Shown here: positions 24,529 to 32,800 of the stretch, one piece after another | How the letters are laid out: each line of letters begins with the position of its first letter | How positions within the stretch are numbered: position 1 is the first letter of the stretch | Source of the DNA: an uncultured Lachnospiraceae bacterium | GTDB lineage: Bacteria; Bacillota; Clostridia; Lachnospirales; Lachnospiraceae | NCBI GenBank assembly: GCA_910584585.1 | Contig: CAJUBP010000049.1 | Location: 1-38,153, forward strand | Length of the DNA: 38,153 bases | Reading direction: 5' to 3' | Translations under genes and position numbers: made by a program | Notes under the pieces: generated by a model | Told to the model about the DNA's origin: nothing | Seen by the model: only the letters and a program-made list of their open reading frames with translations | Database searches by the model: none

Positions 24529-25005
24529 TCACACCTCCAGCTTCTTTCTCATTTTTTGAAGCGCCCTCCGGTATTTGGAACGGATGGTGCTGTGATTTTT
24601 GTTTAACATCTCCGCAATTTCCTCGCCGGTATATCCCCCCAGCACAGAAAACGCCACGATAAACCGTTCCTCTTCTTCCAGTTCTTCAAAAACCTGTCTT
24701 ACCGCAGATGCCATGGCAAAATCTGTTTCCTTTGCCAAAACTTTTTCCTGTGTCGGGGAAATATCTTCAATATCTTCCTCTCCGCGAAACCAGGTCTGCA
24801 TTCTCTTCTTGCATTTATTCGCCAGAATCCGCATGATCCACGGTCCAAATTTTTCTTTTTCTCTCAGCTGATAAAATTTTTCATAAGCAGTCAGCACTGC
24901 GTCCTGTACCGCGTCCTCAGCTTCCTGCCGATTCTGCAGATAGAACCAGGCCGTACGGTACATCTGCGGATAAACCTTCTCATAACACCGCATAAATTCT
25001 TCCAT
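24529..25005 (-). CDS. ECF-type RNA polymerase sigma factor
   Basis: A 158-residue group IV sigma factor. Region 2 contains EAEDAVQDAVLTAYEKFYQL and FGPWIMRILANKCKKRM (-10 recognition and core binding). Region 4 contains ERFIVAFSVLGGYTGEEIAE and MLNKNHSTIRSKYRRALQKM (-35 recognition helix-turn-helix). There is no region 1 or 3. AAGGAGGGAG precedes ATG. It is coupled to the downstream beta-propeller gene, as is typical of ECF and anti-sigma pairs. The regulon and the signal are unknown. Confidence 0.95.
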   Translation of the reverse strand: MEEFMRCYEKVYPQMYRTAWFYLQNRQEAEDAVQDAVLTAYEKFYQLREKEKFGPWIMRILANKCKKRMQTWFRGEEDIEDISPTQEKVLAKETDFAMASAVRQVFEELEEEERFIVAFSVLGGYTGEEIAEMLNKNHSTIRSKYRRALQKMRKKLEV

Positions 25006-25213
25006 ATGGGACTCCCTCCTTAAGTAAAACGGATATCCAAATCTATTCTCAAAACCATTGCAAACAGTCCTTATTTTCCACTCTTATCTCTTATGAGTCT
25101 TTTTTCTCTTAAAATGTTGCAAGCCGCTGATAAAATTTTTTATTTTTCAAACACACTATCGCGCTCCATCCGGTCAATACTCCATCCGGCCAGAAACGCG
25201 CCGCAAAACAAAT

Positions 25214-25275
25214 ACAGGCAGATACCCCGAAGCCCCTTGAAATTGCTCCGGGATATCTGCCCGCATCTGTTTTAT
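25214..25275 (-). terminator. Hairpin terminator of the FabG-like gene
   Basis: Arms GCAGATACCCCGA (25218-25230) and TCCGGGATATCTGC (25247-25260) form a long stem with T-rich tracts on both outer sides, so it can work in either direction. It lies 12-70 bases past the stop codon of the dehydrogenase. The rest of 25006-25213 shows no gene; the sigma promoter must be in it, but no convincing -35/-10 pair was found. Confidence 0.65.
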
Positions 25276-25286
25276 TTATAAACCCA

Positions 25287-26030
25287 TCAGCAAATCATGG
25301 CTCCATCCACTGACAGCACTTCTCCTGTGACATAACTTGCCAAATCGCTTGCCAGGAAGAGGAACGCATTTGCCACATCCTCCGGCTCGCCTACCCTGCG
25401 AAGAGGAATCGCCTGAATCATGGGCTGAATCACTTCATCCGGCAGCGCTGCCACCATATCTGTTCTGGTAATGCCAGGCGCCACCGCATTGACGCGGATA
25501 TGATAAGGGCCTAATTCCCTTGCCAGAGACAAAGTTAAACCATTCACCGCAAATTTACTGGTGGGGTACGCAACCCCTGCCGGCTGTCCGTTCCTGCTTA
25601 CCATGGAACTGGTGGAAATAATGCACCCTCCGCCCTGTTCCTTCATGACAGCCACCACAGGCAGCACCGCATGGAAGATTGCGTTGACATTCAGGTTCAT
25701 TACTTTTTCAAAATGCTCTGCCGTGCAATTCACGGTAGGGGTATTATCAGAAATTCCCGCATTATTTATCAGAATATCAATCCTGCCATATTTCTCTTTG
25801 ACTGCATTGATCTGTTCCGCCACTGCACTGGCGTCCGCCAAATCCGGACAAGCCCCTTCCACCGGCCACTGGGCATTCTCCTCTTTCAGAGAAGCCAGCG
25901 CCTTATCCACCGTTTCCTGCCGGGAACCGAAGAGGACTACGGTTGCGCCGTTTTCCAGAAACTTTTTAACCGTTGCATAGCCAATCCCTCTTGTTCCGCC
26001 TGTAATAACCGCTACTTTTCCTTTTAACAT
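25287..26030 (-). CDS. SDR-family dehydrogenase, FabG-like
   Basis: A 247-residue classical short-chain dehydrogenase/reductase. Cofactor motif VAVITGGTRGIGYATV at the N-terminus, LINNAGISDNTP in the core, the catalytic set STSSMVSRNGQ and YPTSK (Ser-Tyr-Lys), and the C-terminal TGEVLSVDGA typical of FabG. It reduces or oxidises a carbonyl or alcohol with NAD(P)H; a true 3-oxoacyl-ACP reductase is usually in a fab cluster, and none is here, so the substrate is open. The start at 26030 follows AAAGGAGA; a 27-codon upstream extension has no support. A TATAAT box at 26138-26143 may be its promoter. Confidence 0.88.
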   Translation of the reverse strand: MLKGKVAVITGGTRGIGYATVKKFLENGATVVLFGSRQETVDKALASLKEENAQWPVEGACPDLADASAVAEQINAVKEKYGRIDILINNAGISDNTPTVNCTAEHFEKVMNLNVNAIFHAVLPVVAVMKEQGGGCIISTSSMVSRNGQPAGVAYPTSKFAVNGLTLSLARELGPYHIRVNAVAPGITRTDMVAALPDEVIQPMIQAIPLRRVGEPEDVANAFLFLASDLASYVTGEVLSVDGAMIC

Positions 26031-26182
26031 ATTGTCTCCTTTCCTTTTCCCTGCTTCCTGCACAAATTCAACCAACACAGGACAGCAGTGCAGATAGCTT
26101 TCTGATACCATTGTTTTGCTGTTACGCCTGTTTCTTAATTATAGCACTGTTTTGCGGAATGATACAGAACAATTTTCAAAAT

Positions 26183-26263
26183 GGGCTGCATTGTCTAAAT
26201 TCAGCATGAAATCTGCGTGAAGTGGGGCGGCAGATTGCGGGAATGAATTTTAAGACACGCTCT
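26183..26263. repeat. Extragenic repeat, family B copy 3
   Basis: Starts GGGCTGCATTGTCTAAATTC and ends AAGACACGCTCT. It matches the right half of copy 2 (22002 onwards) and copy 1. It is followed directly by a diverged tandem partner at 26271-26339. Confidence 0.85.
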
Positions 26264-26270
26264 ACACTAC

Positions 26271-26339
26271 AGCAAACGTTTCATATTGGGATACAGAGGT
26301 CAAGGCAGGATGGCAGGAATGATTTTTCAAACACGCTCT
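26271..26339. repeat. Extragenic repeat, family B variant copy 4
   Basis: Starts AGCAAACGTTTCATATTGGG and ends TTCAAACACGCTCTA. The first half recurs at 30841-30878, and the end matches the other copies. The last bases overlap the stop codon of the ABC exporter subunit, so the element begins exactly at the gene's end. Confidence 0.8.
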
Positions 26340-28311
26340 AAGCAAGTCCCGGCGCTTTGCCGGTATAAAGCTGATAGTATTTTCCCTGCTGGGCAATCAG
26401 ATCGTCATGGGTGCCCCGCTCAATCACCCTTCCCTGCTCCAGCACCATAATACAATCGCTGTTGCGGACAGTGGAAAGCCTGTGGGCAATCACAAAGGTA
26501 GTTCTGCCTTTCATCAGCTTATCCATACCGTCCTGTACCAGACGTTCAGTCCGTGTGTCAATGGAACTGGTGGCCTCATCCAGAATCAGCACCGGCGGAT
26601 CTGCCACAGCCGCCCGGGCGATGGCCAAAAGCTGCCGCTGCCCCTGGCTTAAATTAGCTCCGTCTCCGGTCAGCATGGTCTGATAGCCTTCCGGCAGCCT
26701 TCGGATAAACTGATCCGCATTGGCAAGTTTTGCCGCAGCGATAACCTCTTCGTCGGTAGCGTCCAGTTTCCCATATCTGATATTCTCCATTACCGTATTG
26801 GTAAACAGATGGGTGTCCTGCAGCACAATGCCGAGAGAACGGCGCAAATCCGCCTTTTTAATCTTATTGACATTAATTCCGTCATAACGGATTTTCCCAT
26901 CCTGAATATCATAAAACCGATTAATCAGGTTGGTTATGGTTGTTTTTCCAGCTCCGGTAGATCCTACAAAAGCGATCTTCTGCCCTGCATTAGCGAACAT
27001 TTTCACATTGTGCAGCACAATTTTTTCTTCATTATATCCGAAGTCCACGTCGTCAAACACCACGTCTCCGGTCAGTTCAATGTAATCTGTGGTTCCCTGA
27101 GCCTGATGAAAATGCTTCCAGGCCCACAGCCCGGTCCGCTGTTCTGACTCCATAAGGACGCCGTTTTCCTTCCGGGCATTGACTAAAGTCACGTATCCTT
27201 CATCTGTCTCCGGCTCTTCATCCAAAAGCGCAAACACACGCTCTGCTCCTGCCATTGCCATTACCACGCTGTTTAACTGCTGACTCACCTGGTTAATGGG
27301 CATATTAAAACTCCTGTTAAAAGTCAGGAAACTGGCAAGCCCTCCCAGCGTAAAGCCGCCGATCTTGTTCAAGGCCAGAACTCCTCCCACCATAGCACAG
27401 ACCACATAGCTCAGATTGCCGAGCTGCAGGTTCACCGGCCCCAGCATATTAGCAAATTTGTTGGCATTGTTGGCGCTTGCGTACAATTCCTCATTCAGTT
27501 CCTGAAAACGCTTTTTACTCTCCTCTTCATGACAGAAAACCTTTACCACCTTCTGGCCTTCCATCATCTCTTCGATGTATCCGTTGACCTTTCCCAGATC
27601 CCGCTGCTGGGCGATAAAATATTTGCCGCTCCTGCCTGCAAATGTCTTGGTCGCAAAAAGCATAACCGCCACCATCAGCAGAGTCACAAGCGTCAGGGGC
27701 ACATTCAGGACAAACATGCTGATTAAAACGCTTACCACTGTAATGGCGCTGGATAACAGCTGGGGCATACTCTGGCTGATCATTTGGCGCAGGGTATCGA
27801 TATCATTCGTATAAACAGACATAATATCCCCATGGGAATGGGTGTCAAAATATTTAATCGGAAGGCTTTCCATATGAGTAAACAAATCATCCCTCAGATT
27901 CTGCAGGGTTCCCTGGGTAACTTTCACCATCAAACGGTTATAACCCCAGGTGGAAAAAGCCCCGATTCCATAAATAACCGCCACCTGGAAAATAGCTGCC
28001 GCCAAAGGCCCGAAATCCGGATGCTCTGCCCCAATCATAGGCAGAATATACACATCTATCAATGTCTGCATAAATAAAGTTCCCCGGACGTTCGCAAGCA
28101 CGCCCACTATAATTCCTGCAATTACAAAAAAGATATGAAATTTATATTTGGCCAGGATATATTTCATTAATCTGGCAAACAGTTTCCCCGGACTTTTGAT
28201 CTTTGATTTGGTCCCCTCTGGTCCTCGGCCCATGGGCCCCTTCCGCTGTTTCTCCTGATTCGCGGCGTTCTTCTGCCTGGAACCCTTTCTCTCTTTTCCT
28301 GCTTCTGCCAT
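26338..28311 (-). CDS. ABC exporter subunit with the consensus ATPase site (heterodimer partner)
   Basis: A 657-residue half-transporter: a basic N-terminal tail of about 45 residues, six transmembrane helices (about 55-360) and a nucleotide-binding domain. Walker A is GSTGAGKTT, Walker B VLILDEATSS with the catalytic Glu, and the switch is AHRLST. The signature is LSQGQRQ. In the paired subunit the catalytic Glu and switch His are replaced. By analogy with BmrCD/EfrAB-type exporters, this subunit supplies the working ATP site. An insert rich in Trp and His (GLWAWKHFHQAQG) precedes the ATPase domain. The start overlaps the stop of the previous gene (TAATG). Substrate probably a drug or lipid; unproven. 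Confidence 0.93.
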   Translation of the reverse strand: MAEAGKERKGSRQKNAANQEKQRKGPMGRGPEGTKSKIKSPGKLFARLMKYILAKYKFHIFFVIAGIIVGVLANVRGTLFMQTLIDVYILPMIGAEHPDFGPLAAAIFQVAVIYGIGAFSTWGYNRLMVKVTQGTLQNLRDDLFTHMESLPIKYFDTHSHGDIMSVYTNDIDTLRQMISQSMPQLLSSAITVVSVLISMFVLNVPLTLVTLLMVAVMLFATKTFAGRSGKYFIAQQRDLGKVNGYIEEMMEGQKVVKVFCHEEESKKRFQELNEELYASANNANKFANMLGPVNLQLGNLSYVVCAMVGGVLALNKIGGFTLGGLASFLTFNRSFNMPINQVSQQLNSVVMAMAGAERVFALLDEEPETDEGYVTLVNARKENGVLMESEQRTGLWAWKHFHQAQGTTDYIELTGDVVFDDVDFGYNEEKIVLHNVKMFANAGQKIAFVGSTGAGKTTITNLINRFYDIQDGKIRYDGINVNKIKKADLRRSLGIVLQDTHLFTNTVMENIRYGKLDATDEEVIAAAKLANADQFIRRLPEGYQTMLTGDGANLSQGQRQLLAIARAAVADPPVLILDEATSSIDTRTERLVQDGMDKLMKGRTTFVIAHRLSTVRNSDCIMVLEQGRVIERGTHDDLIAQQGKYYQLYTGKAPGLA

Positions 28312-30152
28312 TATCTGTCACCTCCCGGCTGGTCAAAATCTCCGCCGCCCCCTGTCTGGGACTCGTAAACATCGCGGTATATTTCACTGTTTTTCAATAA
28401 TTCTTCATGGGTGCCGAAATCTGTCACCCTTCCATTGTCCATAACAATAATCCTGTCCGCATTCTGCACGCTGGATACCCGCTGCGCTATAATCAGCTTC
28501 GTAGTATCCGGTATCTCTGTGGCAAAAGCTTTGCGAATTCTGCTGTCTGTAGCGGTATCCACTGCGCTGGTAGAATCATCCAGAATCAAAATCTTCGGCT
28601 TTTTCAGCAAAGCCCTGGCAATGCAAAGACGCTGTTTCTGTCCGCCGGATACATTGTTTCCTCCCTGCTCAATATATGTATCATATTGTTCTGGAAACTG
28701 TTCAATAAATTCATGGGCGCAGGCCATTTTACAGACCCGGATACAATCTTCCTTCGTTGCGTTTTTATCGCCCCACCGGAGATTTTCCAGAATCGTGCCG
28801 GAAAACAATACATTTTTCTGAAGAACCACAGACACCTGATTCCGCAGCTCCTCCATATCGTAGTCTTTTACATTGATTCCTCCTACTGATACGCTTCCAG
28901 CCGTTACGTCATAGAGCCGGCTGATTAAGTTTACCAGGCTGGACTTGGCGCTTCCGGTTCCGCCGATAATCCCAATCGTCTCTCCGGCATGAATATCCAG
29001 ATTGATATCTTTCAAGACCAGTTCCCCGGCCTCTTTCTCCCGGCCCTTTTCGCCGTCTATAACCGCTTTTTCTTCCGAAGAGGCAGCCTGCGGCAGCGGT
29101 TTTACATAGGAAAAATCCACATGTTCAAAGGTGATCCTTCCGTCCGGCACTTTGGTGATGGGATGGCTGGGATTAGACAGGGTGCTCCTTTCATTGATTA
29201 CTTCCGCAATACGTTCCGCACTGGCCATACTCATCGTTACCATAACGAAAATCATGGAAAGCATCATCAGACTCATCAATATATTCATGCAGTAAGTCAT
29301 CAGACTCATCAGCTGCCCGGTTGTCAGCGCGTTATTTATAATCATTTTGGCTCCTAGCCAGCTAATAGTCAAAATACAGCTGTAGACAGTCGCCTGCATC
29401 AGCGGCGCATTCCAGGTCAGAATCTTCTCCGCCTTGGTAAACATCTGATAAATATTGCCGCTGGCTCTGGTAAATTTCTCATTCTCATAATCTTCCCGCA
29501 CATAAGCTTTCACTACTCGGATTGCCGATACATTCTCCTGTACGCTGGCATTTAAATCATCATATTTCGGAAAGATCTGTTGAAAGTACCTCATCGCTTT
29601 TCTCATAATCAGAAACAGACAGAATCCCAGCGCAATCACGGCAATCAGATAGATGCTTGCCAGCTTTGCATTGATTAAAAACGCCATTATCATCGCTGTA
29701 ATCATGCTGATGGGCGCACGGACACACATACGCAGAATCATCTGATACGCATTCTGAATATTTGTAATATCCGTAGTCAGCCGCGTCACAAGGCCGGCAG
29801 TGGAAAACTTGTCGATATTCGCAAAGGAAAATGTCTGAATATTATCAAACATGGCCGCCCTCAAATTCCTTGCAAGCCCCGTAGACGCACTGGCCCCATA
29901 TTTTGCCCCAAGCATGCCTGCCATCAGCCCCAGTATCGCTAACAGCATCATCACAGCCCCTGTTCTATAAATATAATTCATGTCCCCCCGTTCCACTCCA
30001 TTGTCAATAATAGCCGCCATCAGCAAAGGAATCAGCATCTCCATAATTACTTCCAAAATCATACAGACAGGCGTAATCAGGGAGTCTTTCTTAAATTCCT
30101 TCACCTGCCCTAAAATTGTCTTTATCACGCCTGTTCCTTTTCTATTCGTCAT
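28311..30152 (-). CDS. ABC exporter subunit with the degenerate ATPase site
   Basis: A 613-residue half-transporter with six transmembrane helices and an ATPase domain. Walker A reads GGTGSAKSS (Ala for the usual Gly), Walker B ILILDDSTSAVD has Asp in place of the catalytic Glu, and the switch segment is IIAQRVSS with Gln instead of His. The signature VSGGQKQR is canonical and completes the partner's active site. This is the standard asymmetric arrangement of heterodimeric exporters. The start at 30152 follows AAGGTGA, seven bases after the MarR gene; an upstream extension overlaps that gene. Co-transcribed with both neighbours. Confidence 0.93.
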   Translation of the reverse strand: MTNRKGTGVIKTILGQVKEFKKDSLITPVCMILEVIMEMLIPLLMAAIIDNGVERGDMNYIYRTGAVMMLLAILGLMAGMLGAKYGASASTGLARNLRAAMFDNIQTFSFANIDKFSTAGLVTRLTTDITNIQNAYQMILRMCVRAPISMITAMIMAFLINAKLASIYLIAVIALGFCLFLIMRKAMRYFQQIFPKYDDLNASVQENVSAIRVVKAYVREDYENEKFTRASGNIYQMFTKAEKILTWNAPLMQATVYSCILTISWLGAKMIINNALTTGQLMSLMTYCMNILMSLMMLSMIFVMVTMSMASAERIAEVINERSTLSNPSHPITKVPDGRITFEHVDFSYVKPLPQAASSEEKAVIDGEKGREKEAGELVLKDINLDIHAGETIGIIGGTGSAKSSLVNLISRLYDVTAGSVSVGGINVKDYDMEELRNQVSVVLQKNVLFSGTILENLRWGDKNATKEDCIRVCKMACAHEFIEQFPEQYDTYIEQGGNNVSGGQKQRLCIARALLKKPKILILDDSTSAVDTATDSRIRKAFATEIPDTTKLIIAQRVSSVQNADRIIVMDNGRVTDFGTHEELLKNSEIYRDVYESQTGGGGDFDQPGGDR

Positions 30153-30159
30153 ATTACAA

Positions 30160-30657
30160 TCACCTTCCTTCTGTCTTTTTCCCTGAAGGGGACATTCTGG
30201 CATAACTGCATGCGATATCCTCCTCCAGGTTCTGCTTTAATTTCCCTGCCACTGCAAGAAACGCTTCCATTTCCTCCGGCGTAATATTTCGTTTGCACCG
30301 TGCCTCCAATACATCAATGCAGCCGATATGCTGCTCATGGATCTTCCGGCCTCTTGCCGTCAGAACCAGCTTTTTCAGACGGCCGTCCTGTTCCACCGAT
30401 TCCCGGCGGATATAGCCTTTCTTCTCCATCAGCTTTACGATACTGGTAACGGTAGACCGGGCGATGGAAAACTCTGTCTCAATGTCTTTCTGAAAAATAT
30501 CTCTGTCGTCATTTTCATACAGAAATCCCAAAATCCAGCCATGCATCACAGTCACTTCGTCCATGCCCCTCTGACTTGTCTCATAAGCAAACATATTCCG
30601 AAAAAACAAATTGTCCAGGGTCTTGATCACAAAGCCCAGAGTGTCCTTTCTGCTCAT
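30160..30657 (-). CDS. MarR-family transcriptional regulator of the ABC exporter
   Basis: A 165-residue winged-helix regulator. The DNA-binding part contains QKDIETEFSIARSTVTSIVK and LMEKKGYIRRESVEQDGR, followed by the wing KLVLTARG. Helices at both ends form the dimer. It is first in the operon with the heterodimeric exporter and directly behind a near-perfect sigma-A promoter, so it probably represses that promoter until a small molecule binds. Full length. Confidence 0.93.
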   Translation of the reverse strand: MSRKDTLGFVIKTLDNLFFRNMFAYETSQRGMDEVTVMHGWILGFLYENDDRDIFQKDIETEFSIARSTVTSIVKLMEKKGYIRRESVEQDGRLKKLVLTARGRKIHEQHIGCIDVLEARCKRNITPEEMEAFLAVAGKLKQNLEEDIACSYARMSPSGKKTEGR

Positions 30658-30755
30658 TTCATAGTGTTCCTCCTCGTATACCGACAGGGTGCGCGTAAAG
30701 CTTATTTCCGGGAGATGCGCTTTGCCGGTAAAATTAAATTGTTTGATATAGAACT

Positions 30756-30783
30756 ATTATATGCAGATGAATTTTATTGTCAA
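30756..30783 (-). promoter_or_regulatory. Sigma-A promoter of the MarR/ABC exporter operon
   Basis: Consensus TTGACA (30778-30783) and TATAAT (30756-30761) on the minus strand, spaced by 16 bases. AT-rich sequence just downstream (around 30730-30755, ATAGTTCTATATCAAAC) is a likely MarR operator. Such a strong promoter needs a repressor. The rest of 30784-30943 contains only a partial family B repeat (30841-30878). Confidence 0.85.
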
Positions 30784-30943
30784 GAAACTTTTTATAAAAA
30801 TTTTTAGCTGTAATGAAAAAAGGAATCTGGCGCAGTTATGCTGCAACGAACGTTTCATATTGGGATACGAAGGTCAAGAAATAAAGACATTTTCAATTGT
30901 TCACTCAAAATCTTCTGTTCCAAAAAATGTATCATCTCTGAAA

Positions 30944-31486
30944 CTATGTCATCCTGTGTACATACATCCTGGACAATTCCTCCTCTCCCTCCCCCTGAAC
31001 CATGCACAGAAATTCCCATCCGTAACGCTCATAAAAGGAAGTGTGATCGGTAACAAGATACAGGGTATGGATTCCCTTTTCCTGCATCTCTCTGCAGGCA
31101 TGAGTCAACAGACTGCCCGCAATGCCATGACTGCGGAATTCTTCTTCCACAAAGACAGCGCATACATTGGGCGTTAAATCTTTTCTTTCATGAAAATCAT
31201 TTGTTATGACCCCCAGTCCGCCTATGATTCTGCCGGGATACCCTTCTGCCGCCAATGCGTGCTCCTTCCTATCCTCCGCACTCTGATATTTGGACCATAA
31301 TTGAAAATTGCTTTCCAAGACCGCCACATACCATTGGGGAACAGGAGTCCTGTTCTTGATGCATTCTTCCATGCTTTCTCTGTATGCCTCCAGAGGAATC
31401 TGCCATTTTTCATGAAACCAGTTTGCTGCAGCTTCCCGTAAGTCCGGATGCTCCTGTATAGATATTATTTTATAATTATTCATCAT
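30944..31486 (-). CDS. GNAT-family N-acetyltransferase
   Basis: A 180-residue acetyltransferase. The acetyl-CoA-binding strand and loop are VCAVFVEEEFRSHGIAGSLL (R/Q-x-x-G-x-G/A type loop), and the C-terminal motif is TLYLVTDHTSFYERYGWEFL. The N-terminal LREAAANWFHEKWQIPLEAY is shared with GNATs of Gram-positive bacteria that have this substrate-side helix. Acceptor unknown. GAGGATAG precedes ATG and overlaps the stop of a 34-codon open frame that follows the Panacea gene, so the three are probably on one message. Confidence 0.88.
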   Translation of the reverse strand: MMNNYKIISIQEHPDLREAAANWFHEKWQIPLEAYRESMEECIKNRTPVPQWYVAVLESNFQLWSKYQSAEDRKEHALAAEGYPGRIIGGLGVITNDFHERKDLTPNVCAVFVEEEFRSHGIAGSLLTHACREMQEKGIHTLYLVTDHTSFYERYGWEFLCMVQGEGEEELSRMYVHRMT

Positions 31487-31495
31487 TTTCTATCC

Positions 31496-31600
31496 TCATT
31501 TATTATAGATAAATTTTCTGGAATTTTCCAACGACGCGTATTCGCTGCTGCCAGATTCTGCATTATCATCTCTTTTTAATAACAAATCAACTTTATTCAT
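31496..31600 (-). CDS. Possible 34-residue ORF overlapping the Panacea gene end
   Basis: Begins ATGAATAA, overlapping the stop of the Panacea gene, reads MNKVDLLLKRDDNAESGSSE and ends just before the GNAT ribosome site. No homologue recognised. In intact Panacea systems the toxin is usually next to the antitoxin, so this could be a truncated toxin start or a chance frame. Low certainty. Confidence 0.3.
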   Translation of the reverse strand: MNKVDLLLKRDDNAESGSSEYASLENSRKFIYNK

Positions 31601-32074
31601 TAAAATATTTCCTTATTGCGTCAACCGTTATCTCATTATTCTGATTACGGACATAAGCATCTTTCCACGGTGCCTGATTATGGGTTAGATTTACCAAGTC
31701 TGTAGCTGTATAATCTGAAAATCTATTCACTACTTCGTCTATCAGCCTGCGATCTTTTCTGGCAACCAGATGAGCGGTATATTTTTTTCTCTCCGTTTCC
31801 CAGGGAGTCTCTTCATTGAACTCTAAATAAGAAGCAATTGTGGGGATATCTCCGCCGCCATATTGCTTGTATTCACGGTAGGCTTCCGGAACAACCGGAC
31901 CGAAATCCCATGCTTCTATCTTTTCTCCAAAACACGGCTCTTTCCTCTCTGAATTAATCAGAAAATAAGCCTGGATAAAATACAAAATCTTCTGTAATTT
32001 TAATTAGAAATGCCGTAATCCTGTTCATTACTATAATTTATCACGTATCTGCAAATATCTAATACGGGGTACAT
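31593..32074 (-). pseudogene. Panacea/SocA-type antitoxin gene with a one-base frameshift
   Basis: The frame from ATG 32074 (after AGAGGTGG) reads YPVLDICRYVINYSNEQDYG then ISN and a stop at 32000. One base over, the protein continues KLQKILYFIQAYFLINSERK, EKIEAWDFGPVVPEAYREYK and so on for about 135 residues. Restoring a single T in AATTAAAATTACAG rejoins the family sequence ISNLKLQKILYFIQAYF exactly. Panacea (DUF4065/SocA) proteins are about 150-160 residue antitoxins of varied toxin-antitoxin systems. Only the N-terminal 24 residues are cut off, so a shortened product from an internal TTG is conceivable but unlikely to be well translated. A sequencing error in the T/A run cannot be excluded. 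Confidence 0.85.
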
Positions 32075-32147
32075 TTTGCCACCTCTTTCTAACATATCTG
32101 ACTTTCTTTTATGCTAACACAAGATTCTTCACAAGTCAATATTTTTT

Positions 32148-32190
32148 CGAATGTTTGTTCTTTCTATTGTTTTTTTAGAACATATATTCG
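32148..32190. promoter_or_regulatory. Two LexA-box-like sites upstream of the NUDIX promoter
   Basis: CGAATGTTTGTTCT (32148-32161) and, inverted, AGAACATATATTCG (32177-32190) match the Bacillus-type SOS box CGAACRNRYGTTYG at 11 and 12 of 14 positions. They are arranged as an inverted pair with 15 bases between them. They end eight bases before the -35 of the NUDIX promoter and lie between divergent genes. Confidence 0.45.
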
Positions 32191-32198
32191 AAAAGTAC

Positions 32199-32227
32199 TT
32201 GACTTTTGCACTGAAAAAGATTATAAT
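32199..32227 (+). promoter_or_regulatory. Sigma-A promoter of the NUDIX gene
   Basis: TTGACT (32199-32204) and TATAAT (32222-32227) are spaced by 17 bases, 37 bases before the start codon. No terminator is obvious between the NUDIX gene and the AAA gene, so both may be transcribed from it. Confidence 0.85.
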
Positions 32228-32263
32228 TCCAGGAAATAAAACAATTCGGCAGAGGTGTGCTTT

Positions 32264-32695
32264 ATGGAAATAAAATTTTATGACCAGGTAGAAGATCATC
32301 TTTTAGAATTTGCAGTCATTGTCTCCCGCTCCAATGATAAATGGGTCTTCTGCAAACACAAAGAACGTACAACTTATGAATGTCCCGGCGGACACAGAGA
32401 AGAACAGGAAACGATCCTGCAGGCAGCCCACCGGGAATTACAGGAAGAAACCGGCGCAATTTCTTACACCTTAAAACCAATATGCCCATATTCCGTTACT
32501 GACAGCATCACGGAGCTCCCCTCTTACGGAATGCTCTTTTATGCTGACATCACTAGCTTCGAACCCGAACTGCACAGTGAAATAGAAAAGATCATTCTGC
32601 TAAAAGATCTGCCAAATGAATGCCAGTGGACATACCCAAAGATTCAACCACTGCTGCTGAAGCGTGTTTCCAAGATGATGACACTTACGTTATAG
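32264..32695 (+). CDS. NUDIX hydrolase
   Basis: A 143-residue pyrophosphohydrolase. The NUDIX box is complete: GGHREEQETILQAAHRELQE followed by ETGA (G-x5-E-x7-REUxEExGU). Members cleave nucleoside diphosphates linked to another group, such as oxidised dNTPs or ADP-ribose; the substrate cannot be told here. The start at 32264 was chosen for the AGAGGTG site six bases upstream; a GTG three codons earlier is an alternative. It is followed by 105 bases and then the AAA-ATPase-like gene on the same strand. Confidence 0.92.
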   Translation: MEIKFYDQVEDHLLEFAVIVSRSNDKWVFCKHKERTTYECPGGHREEQETILQAAHRELQEETGAISYTLKPICPYSVTDSITELPSYGMLFYADITSFEPELHSEIEKIILLKDLPNECQWTYPKIQPLLLKRVSKMMTLTL

Positions 32696-32800
32696 AAACC
32701 CTAAACGGTAAAGCCGCCGCTGACTTGTATTTCTATGAGAATAGAAATCATCAAACAGAACCAGGCTATGTCACGATTTACACAGAAACGGAGAAATATA

